Source of the DNA: Chrysaora quinquecirrha
Taxonomy: Eukaryota; Cnidaria; Scyphozoa; Semaeostomeae; Pelagiidae
Direction of reading: 5' to 3'
DNA length: 64,000 bases
Assembly (NCBI GenBank): GCA_014526335.1
Contig: JACTAT010000042.1
Coordinates: forward strand, 1,374,941-1,438,940
The notes under the pieces are model-generated. The model was not told where the DNA came from, did not search any database, and saw only the letters and a program-made list of their open reading frames with translations. Position numbers and translations under genes: made by a program. Shown here piece after piece: positions 56,304 through 64,000 of the stretch (the stretch's first letter is position 1; every line of letters begins with the position of its first letter).

Positions 56304-58710
56304 TTGGTTTCAAGTAAAAACTTCGGATAAAACCCGATCTAAAAACTTATGATGAAACCCGAATTAGTTATCTCGATCCATTTGGTTTCAAGTAAAAACT
56401 TCGGATAAAACCCGATCTAAAAACTTATGATGAAACCCGAATTAGTTATCTCGATCCATTTGGTTTCAAGTAAAAACTTCGGATAAAACCCGATCCAAAA
56501 ACTTAGGATGAAACCCGAATTAGTTTTCTCGATCCATTTGGTTTCAAGTAAAAACTTCGGATAAAACCCGATCTAAAACTTATGATGAAACCCGAATTAG
56601 TTATCTCGATCCATTTGGTTTCAAGTAAAACTTAGCTTAAAACCCGATCTAAAACTTATGATGAAACCCGAATTAGTTATCTCGATCCATTTGGTTTCAA
56701 GTAAAAACTTCGGATGAAACCCGATCTAAAAACTTATGATGAAACCCGAATTAGTTATCTCGATCCATTTGGTTTCAAGTAAAAACTTCGGATAAAACCC
56801 GATCTAAAAACTTGGGATGAAACCCGAATTAGTTTTCTCGATCCATTTGGTTTCAAGTAAAAACTTCGGATAAAACCCGATCTAAAAACTTATGATGAAA
56901 CCCGAATTAGTTATCTCGATCCATTTGGTTTCAAGTAAAAACTTAGCTTAAAACCCGATCTAAAAACTTATGATGAAACCCGAATTTGTTATCTCGATCC
57001 ATTTGGTTTCAAGTAAAAACTTCGGATAAAACCCGATCTAAAAACTTGGGATGAAACCCGAATTAGTTATCTCGATCCATTTGGTTTCAAGTAAAAACTT
57101 CGGATAAAACCCGATCCAAAAACTTAGGATGAAACCCGAATTAGTTTTCTCGATCCATTTGGTTTCAAGTAAAAACTTCGGATAAAACCCGATCTAAAAA
57201 CTTATGATGAAACCCGAATTAGTTATCTCGATCCATTTGGTTTCAAGTAAAAACTTAGCTTAAAACCCGATCTAAAAACTTATGATGAAACCCGAATTAG
57301 TTATCTCGATCCATTTGGTTTCAAGTAAAAACTTCGGATGAAACCCGATCTAAAAACTTATGATGAAACCCGAATTAGTTATCTCGATCCATTTGGTTTC
57401 AAGTAAAAACTTCGGATAAAACCCGATCTAAAAACTTGGGATGAAACCCGAATTAGTTTTCTCGATCCATTTGGTTTCAAGTAAAAACTTCGGATAAAAC
57501 CCGATCTAAAAACTTATGATGAAACCCGAATTAGTTATCTCGATCCATTTGGTTTCAAGTAAAAACTTAGCTTAAAACCCGATCTAAAAACTTATGATGA
57601 AACCCGAATTTGTTATCTCGATCCATTTGGTTTCAAGTAAAAACTTCGGATAAAACCCGATCTAAAAACTTGGGATGAAACCCGAATTAGTTCTCTCGAT
57701 CCATTTGGTTTCAAGTAAAAACTTCGGATGAAACCCGATCTAAAAACTTATGATGAAACCCGAATTAGTTATCTCGATCCATTTGGTTTCAAGTAAAAAC
57801 TTCGGATAAAACCCGATCTAAAAACTTGGGATGAAACCCGAATTAGTTTTCTCGATCCATTTGGTTTCAAGTAAAAACTTCGGATAAAACCCGATCTAAA
57901 AACTTATGATGAAACCCGAATTAGTTATCTCGATCCATTTGGTTTCAAGTAAAAACTTAGCTTAAAACCCGATCTAAAAACTTATGATGAAACCCGAATT
58001 TGTTATCTCGATCCATTTGGTTTCAAGTAAAAACTTCGGATAAAACCCGATCTAAAAACTTGGGATGAAACCCGAATTAGTTCTCTCGATCCATTTGGTT
58101 TCAAGTAAAAACTTAGCTTAAAACCCGATCTAAAAACTTATGATGAAACCCGAATTAGTTATCTCGATCCATTTGGTTTCAAGTAAAAACTTCGGATAAA
58201 ACCCGATCTAAAAACTTATGATGAAACCCGAATTAGTTATCTCGATCCATTTGGTTTCAAGTAAAAACTTCGGATAAAACCCGATCTAAAAACTTGGGAT
58301 GAAACCCGAATTAGTTCTCTCGATCCATTTGGTTTCAAGTAAAAACTTAGCTTAAAACCCGATCTAAAAACTTATGATGAAACCCGAATTAGTTATCTCG
58401 ATCCATTTGGTTTCAAGTAAAAACTTCGGATAAAACCCGATCTAAAAACTTATGATGAAACCCGAATTAGTTATCTCGATCCATTTGGTTTCAAGTAAAA
58501 ACTTAGCTTAAAACCCGATCTAAAAACTTATGATGAAACCCGAATTAGTTATCTCGATCCATTTGGTTTCAAGTAAAAACTTAGCTTAAAACCCGATCTA
58601 AAACTTATGATGAAACCCGAATTAGTTATCTCGATCCATTTGGTTTCAAGTAAAAACTTCGGATAAAACCCGATCTAAAAACTTATGATGAAACCCGATT
58701 TAGTTATAAC
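56297..58710. repeat. 78-bp minisatellite, ~31 copies, with higher-order structure
   Basis: The unit begins GATCCATTTGGTTTCAAGTA and contains AAAAACTTCGGATAAAACCC and AAAAACTTATGATGAAACCC, i.e. two related half-units. Variants (CGGATAA / CGGATGA / AGCTTAA; TTATGATG / TTGGGATG / TTAGGATG; GTTAT / GTTTT / GTTCT) recur in ordered blocks. Units 3-10 and 11-18 repeat as an 8-unit block. A 5-unit block (14-18, 19-23) follows, then a 3-unit block. Confidence 0.95.
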
Positions 58711-58814
58711 GATTTATTTATTTAGTTATCCCGACTTGTTTTCTTTAGCAGTCTTATAATTATTTCATTAACCATTAACCATTAACATCGGCGAAGGTGT
58801 TGAGTTATGTTGGC

Positions 58815-58940
58815 CGAAAGGTCCCCAAGGGTTGGCCGAATCGTCCCGGGAACATTGGCCGAATCATCACACATGTTGGCCGAAACGTCTTTGTTGGCCG
58901 AAAAGGAGGTTGGCCGAACTGACTGTTGGCCGAAACGACC
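58815..58940 (-). repeat. GTTGGCCGAA motif array, right end
   Basis: Seven copies inverse to the left-end motif. Confidence 0.92.
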
Positions 58941-58989
58941 AGCAACCCTATGCTACATCTGCTGAATTTATCTAAAAAATTCTTTAGGC

Positions 58990-61833
58990 CTACTGATTTT
59001 TGAATAAAATTAGTTTCGTAAGTTCATGTCTTTGACTTCCTTTTCCTTCTTGGATAACCTCCCTGCAGTATGATTTCCCATATGTGAACAGGCGAAGTGT
59101 AAAATACTTGTCTGCAACACATTTGGTAAGCCATCTTTCATGACTTTCTTGAAAGGGGAATTCGTTAAGGCCTTCTGGATGGTCTTGAAAAAGCTCATTC
59201 ATTATATCTCTGTTTATTCCCCAGTAATGATTTACAACCTCAATGATCATTTTTTGTTTTATTTTCTTCATTCCACTGATCTTATTAAATTCTTCTTTGC
59301 AGACATATGTCTTAAAAACGTGCTTAGCATATTCAACTGTCCTGAAGGAAGATCTTGAAGGATACTTCAGTCCTCCGTGATTTACAAATGTTGTAAAAGC
59401 AGCAGCACCTTGCATTTCAACACTATTGATTGAATAGGAATGGTGAGAACTCTCTGTAGATCCAAGAAGGGTATTAGCACAATACTCACATGATACTTTC
59501 TTGACAAGTTTTGATATCACAAAACCAGCTATATAAAAGAGAATGTTTGAAATAAACTCAGAGTGCTTACGGTTATCAATATTCTCCATGAGCATGAATT
59601 CAACCTTTCTCGATTTTCTCATTTGAGCTTGTTTTTGTTCATTCACTGGAGACCGGTGTTTAGCTTTTCTAAATACTGGGATGATCTGGTTTTCTTCAAA
59701 TAGCTGTCAGTTTGCACTCTTTGAAGCTGTTATCTGGTTCTTGAGAAGCATTTTCCGTAAAGAATACTTTAGCTGTAATGCATTTGGATTGTTGTTCCAT
59801 CCACCTCGCCCTCTAATACATGAAAACAGTAACTCGATGTGATCCTGGGAAAACTTATAAGTAAGCAGGAATTTGAAAGGATTGTCTTCCATTGTCAAGA
59901 GAGATTCTGCAAGTGCTATGGTTGATTTTATTGTGATAACAAATCCAAGAACAAATGTTTTTTTGTCTGTGCATCAGTAGTGGCTGCTTGGTACTTGATT
60001 TCAAGGAAAGTAAGTAATCTGCAGTTGATTTGAGAACATTGGTTAACATATTCTTGTTCTGTACACGTAATGGTTGTTTGAATCCTCTAGCAAGTGGACT
60101 TCTTGAATTCAAAATATCAAAAAGACGGTCAATAATTCGAATGAATTTGACAGTACTTTCACATCCTCTGAATTTTTCATGTTTCAGAACTTTGTCTAAA
60201 AACTCAATGGCATCAGCAACAGAGGAACTCAATGTCTGTGCAGCAACAGAAACATTCATTTTATTTTTCTGGTAATTGATATGGCTGCTTGTTATTTTGT
60301 TTCCAAGTTTCAGTCCTTCTGTACTTTGCAGGCTGTGGAGGTTTCTTATAAATTGCCATTCTATTTTCTCACCAGTGGCAGAATAGAAAAATGACAGATC
60401 TGCAAGAGAGTTTCTGGCAAGTTTCAGCATGTGGCATGGGTCCAAAATAGCAAATACGTCTTCTTGTGAAGATGGATGCTTGAAATTCGTTTTCATTGTA
60501 TCATATGTGTGCCCAAAGCTGCAACCAAGTTGTCTGAAAGTGTCAATATTGGCAGATGTTCCATCACAAGTAACACACCGAACATTTAGTCCAACCTCAT
60601 TTGCCTTTATCAGAGCAACTTTAATCAATTGTGCTTGCACATTTGCAGAAAGCTTATGTGTTAAGAAGTAAGCATTGGGCATTTCCAGTGGCCTCTCAAC
60701 CCTACCAACAAAAACACCAACACTTCTGAAGCAAGCTCCTCACAGCCCTCTGGTATTGCTCCTCCATAATTTATAAAGCCAACATATCTGTCTGCTTTTG
60801 GATCCTATATGGTTTGTTTCCGTATAGACATACCATCAAGTAATAATGCACAATCCTCGTTATTTGGATTTTCTTGTGCCTTGACTTCCAGTGACTGTAA
60901 TGCTTCAGTTAAAAACCCAGGTTCACAATCCACTGAAGAGGACCATCTTCGAATCATTGATGGATGAGGAAGTAGGAGAATTCCACGAACAAAATTGTAT
61001 GCTCTTGGTGAATAGAAATACAGTGTGAGAGCAAATTCTTTTACATCATCTGTATATCTATGTCCTTTGGCGGCACGATTTGCATTCTTTAATGTGTTTG
61101 TAAACAAAGAGAGTTGCATTCCATCAAAGTTGTTATGGAGAAGATTTGCTGCGTCAGATGAAATCAGTATCTTTTGTTTCAAAACATCAATGAGTTGGTG
61201 CATACTTTTTATTTTTTATCTCTTCGACGGACTTTTTCCTTTAATGCCTTAACTTTCAATTTCAGACTGTTGTTGTGTTTTTTGCTTGCCCTAAGCTTTC
61301 CTTGCAAAGAAGATATGCAGTCTCCACCAGCAGAAATTTCTTGACTATCCTTTTCAATTCCATCATTTGCCTCCTTTGCATAACTATGTATCCTTAATAT
61401 TTTTGTAGGAGAATGTTTATGGTACTGTGGAAGCGTTCTTTTGAAACTTCAGATTGAAGGTAAGATGGAAAAGCTGGAAACACAGATGGTACTGCATTCT
61501 TTTTCAACCTGCATCTTTCATTTTCTGATGGTGGTGTTATGTAATCTGTATCAAGAAAATGCTCACTACAAATGAAACTAAAAGAGTTTCGACTCATCCT
61601 TGAGAGGAAATCTGTGAAGAAAGCAAAGTGTGACAATTAGACTAACTTGTATTGAGAAAACATAGATTGAAAAAAATCTGGGTGTTATTTATTAATTAAT
61701 TCTAATTCATATTTCAATGATGCGTACCTGTGAAAAGCAATACATTTCTTTTCTTCTGCTCCTTTATCCTTTTCTCCAGAACTAAGGGAATTGCTCGATT
61801 TAATTTGCCAAATGCTACACAACTGATAGGCAT
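58990..61833 (-). pseudogene. THAP9 / P-element-type transposase
   Basis: Minus strand. Exon 1 (61833-61728, MPISCVAFGKLNRA...LLFT) ends at donor CACAG|GTACG and joins in phase to exon 2 (from 61611 after TTGCTTTCTTCACAG). Exon 2 gives DFLSRMSRNSFSFICSEHFL and AVPSVFP: a THAP zinc finger (C...C-x2-H, AVPxxF), though the second Cys of the first pair is Lys. After a frameshift come a Lys-rich coiled coil (KLKVKALKEKVRRRDKK), the 61203-60805 segment ending LLLDGMSIRKQ (catalytic Asp), then GLNVRCVTCDGTSANI (Asp), DPCHMLKLARNSLADLSFF, FKFLLTYKFSQDHIELLFSC IRGRGGWNNNPNALQLKYSL and the C-terminal FYIAGFVISKLVKKVSCEYC. This order is that of THAP9/P transposases. At least three frame breaks; inactive. 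Confidence 0.9.
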
Positions 61834-62584
61834 AATTTTTGGTTACTTTTTCTAATACTTAATACAATACTTAATACAAGAGGATAAAACAGTGAAAGCA
61901 CTACGATTTTAACCAGAACTCCAGAAAACTCGACGTCTTAGAGATTGTTCTTTTAAAGTTTGGAGTTAAGACAAAGGATTACTTGTTTTATAGGGTTTCA
62001 AATTTCCAAAATTAGAAGTTACAAATACAAAGAAAGAGGAACTGTGTTGTGGGCTGTGAGTGGGGGTATTTATTCATCATGACGCAAGAGTTTGATCGTG
62101 ATGCAACGATGATGCCATTGATAAATATAAACCGTGAAGTAAGTTACTAATATGCTATAGTGCAATTTGTTACTGCTTAGAATTACACCTTGAATTGTAA
62201 GCATTAAGAGCAAAAATACTCGAAATAAAGAACACCTGTAAGCTTTTCAGATTCAGAAGCAGTTGATCTTTAGTGGCCTACTTTCAATTTCTAAGTGCAC
62301 GCCGAGGAAAGATTTACAGATGAAGTTGTTGAAAACAAAAAGTAATCAAAACAGTGTCTATTTCAAATATTTAATTATTTAAACTCTGATTTTATTCATA
62401 GTTATGTGACTGTTTGTGACTTCTTTGGGTTTTTTTGTGGCACAACCACTTTCATTCATTCCGTGGTTGTTTTTCTTAGGCCAAAATTCAAGTCTTTATT
62501 TTCCGTGAAAAACGAAATTAGCACTCAAATTAGCTTTAATGGGAACTGAAAGTACTATTCCACATTTGTTTAAGACATTAATAT
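61834..62584. other. 5' non-coding part of the P-type element
   Basis: Between the transposase start and the right TIR; no feature recognised. Confidence 0.45.
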
Positions 62585-62784
62585 CCGAAATCGGTGCACG
62601 CCAAGCCTCCAAAAACGCGAGAACTCAACATGCACTTTTCCATACTTAAGCCTCATAATTTGTGTACGGAGTACGTACAAAATTTTGACCATGTCCGCCA
62701 TTTTGTGCCACGCGAGCATAATACCGGGAAACAATAGAGTTATCGTTCCAGTCATTTTATTTTGAGTTCAATGTTCAAAACGAG

Positions 62785-63302
62785 AACTACAATGCCTGCC
62801 AAAATTCTAGGAACGCCAGATTACTGTGTGTTCTGTAAAACTAAGAAGACTAGTTATGCCTTTGTCAACCAATGGAACAAAAACTGACAAGAGTCACAGA
62901 AGTACTGAATAATACGCAGAAATCGACCCGCGAACAGTATTACGCATTGATTTCCTGTATAAATGTAGTTTTTGCCACAGCTGCAAAACATTTCCTTACC
63001 AGTTGTGGTAGTAGACAAAAAAAGCTTTCTGGAACCAACGATGTTCTGGAACGATTTCTGGAACAAGCATTTTATGTACAGTTTAAACCAGCGAGTAGCT
63101 TTCGTCCTATGATGTGAGCTGATGAACAAGAAAGATTGACCACATGCACGAAGAGTAGACTGTTTACTAATCTGTCTTACCCTCATTACGAATTCAGAGT
63201 TTAGTAATAAGGTTAATGTTTTTCGATCGGGTGGATGCGAATATTTTTTCACTATTAATGATAAAATTCTCCATCAATAGGCCTTACAATAAAAACATTA
63301 AC
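62785..63302. other. Unassigned; probable intron of the dehydrogenase-like gene
   Basis: Opposing ORFs (62872-63117 plus, 63252-62854 minus) lack recognisable motifs. The next exon of the gene at 63303 was not found; it may lie beyond the P-type element. Confidence 0.35.
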
Positions 63303-63408
63303 CTTTGAAGAGAGCTTTCTTTACTTCTAAATTGTCTGGAACTGCTTCGAAAATGAAATCTACATCATCTACGGCATCTGATAACACAGAGCATGTTGAT
63401 ATATTTTC
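63303..63408 (-). CDS. Internal exon, 3-hydroxyacyl-CoA dehydrogenase-like NAD-binding domain
   Basis: The minus strand has acceptor TTTTTTTTAG, 106 open bases and donor AAAG|GTTAATG. It encodes ENISTCSVLSDAVDDVDFIF then EAVPDNLEVKKALFK. The pattern I-s-t...l-x-d-A-v-x-d-vDfi-x-EAVp-x-nLe-x-Kk-x-lF is the conserved part of the 3HCDH N-terminal (Rossmann) domain, in which the EAVPEN segment lines the NAD site (HADH, CRYL1 and bacterial 3-hydroxybutyryl-CoA dehydrogenases). Such enzymes oxidise 3-hydroxyacyl substrates. The neighbouring exons are not visible, so subfamily cannot be chosen. One of only two host-gene fragments in the window. The donor is weak (GTTAAT). Confidence 0.62.
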
Positions 63409-64000
63409 CTAAAAAAAACGACGCCCTGCGTTAGAATTTATGAACCAAAATACTGTGTGCCCTATATGAAACTGAGAAGATAAGTTAAGATAATCTCATT
63501 TCTGCTATATTTAGTGCTAAATAAGACACAGGTGTTTTGCAGCTAGCAGATCTGTTACCTATTTGTGTCACTCTACCATCAATGTAAGTCAAGTTAAATG
63601 ATTATTAAAAAGTCAGTTTTCGCATAAAATGCAAATAGAATGCACTGATGTATATTAATTCTAGACTTATTACTCGAGTCCCAGTTATCGCAGGTACCAT
63701 CTTTAATTGTTGTTGTTGTTGGAAAAAAGCTCAAACTGGATCTCATAGCTTTTGCATGAAAAAAGCGGCCACTCTCCGCCAAAAAATTGGCGCTTTCTTT
63801 GCTGCATTTTTACTGGCATTTTCATGTCCTCCCACTTTTACATCGATTCGATTATTCGTCAGATCGTGCAATAGAATAAAATCTAACCAATCAGTGAGTA
63901 GGAAAACGAAATGGCGAATGATACCTCCATCAAAACATTCGAATTCGGAAGACCTGTTTAATCTAAAACTGGCCGCTTTTGAACATTGTCAGGATATGAG
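63409..64000. other. Unassigned right edge
   Basis: No supported exon. Contains at about 63630-63760 an inverse copy of the dispersed repeat seen at 15008-15120 (CATGCAAAAGCTATGAG... AAAGATGGTACC...ACTGGGACTCGAG on the minus strand). Confidence 0.45.

Larger units (their letters stand above)
54531..58947. mobile_element. Mutator-like non-autonomous element with captured sequence
   Basis: Flanked by an exact 9-bp duplication CTATGCTAC (54522-54530 and 58948-58956). The inverted ends share GKTT-x-C...CGTTTCGGCCAAC. Seven TTCGGCCAAC-type motifs sit at the left end (about 54541-54680) and seven inverted ones at the right (about 58818-58940). A 9-bp duplication is typical of MuDR/Foldback-type elements. 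No transposase; the interior is a truncated LINE and a large minisatellite. Confidence 0.75.
53813..62784 (-). mobile_element. THAP-domain P-type element, interrupted
   Basis: 53813-54010 and 62585-62784 are inverted copies: CTCGTTTTGA, ATTGAACTCAAAATAAAA, GACTGGAACGA, AAAATGGCGGACATG, ACACAAATTATRAGGCTTAA. The left copy has ~14 extra bases. Between them, on the minus strand, lies a THAP-type transposase, making these the likely TIRs. A 4.4 kb Mutator-like element sits between the left TIR and the transposase 3' end. The target duplication is not clear (AATG on both sides at most). Confidence 0.65.

Noticed and set aside
56297..58710. Possible repeat-protein gene over the minisatellite
   Set aside because: A 78-bp unit could keep a frame, but stops (e.g. 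TAG/TAA within GAATTAGTTAT) recur in each unit and no long ORF crosses the array.
62854..63252. 132-codon minus ORF overlapping an 81-codon plus ORF
   Set aside because: No motif in either frame and no convincing splice context.

Overview
This is nuclear DNA from a metazoan, most likely an aquatic invertebrate of cnidarian type. It is AT-rich, has spliced genes with GT..AG introns, contains almost no intact long ORF, and carries a transposon repertoire (Zaphod-like hAT, Academ-like XPG-nuclease element, IS3EU-like DDE element, THAP/P-type element, Helitron, Ty3/gypsy, several LINEs) that I associate with corals, anemones and Hydra. The species is not identifiable from the window.

Layout. 1-398 is the start of a Helitron-type protein on the minus strand, cut by the window edge. 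929-1694 is a MITE flanked by TA. 2009-13003 is a tandem array of about 5.5 copies of a ~1.75 kb unit; each complete unit carries two tRNA-like segments on the minus strand and a degenerate TTAATC tract, and one unit is interrupted by a hAT-type MITE with a perfect 8-bp target duplication. 13004-23578 is mostly unassigned. It contains two phase-matched minus-strand exons of a RING-finger E3 ligase (17893-18108 and 15883-16064), a LINE remnant, a piggyBac-like remnant and a GAT-rich microsatellite.

23579-26833 is a fold-back element with ~1.4-1.7 kb inverted arms; each arm carries a divergently oriented copy of a cysteine-rich C-terminal exon. 29979-48920 is one old Ty3/gypsy element with both LTRs, blown apart by nested insertions: a minus-strand LINE in its RT, a MITE in RNase H, and a ~10.8 kb Academ-like transposon (37227-48034) in the integrase region. 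The Academ-like element is itself split by a ~4.7 kb hAT element (40601-45295), and the hAT contains another TA-flanked MITE.

48963-52518 is an IS3EU-like DDE transposon with 6-bp target duplications and arrays of a palindromic 16-mer at both ends. 53813-62784 is a THAP-domain P-type element, interrupted by a Mutator-like element (54531-58947, 9-bp target duplications). That element contains a 5'-truncated LINE fused to a 31-copy, 78-bp minisatellite with higher-order structure. The last kilobase holds one convincing host exon (63303-63408, minus) resembling the NAD-binding domain of 3-hydroxyacyl-CoA dehydrogenases.

The window is therefore a transposon-nest landscape with only two recognisable host-gene fragments. 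Most ORFs are decayed; the relative ages of the insertions can be read from the nesting order.
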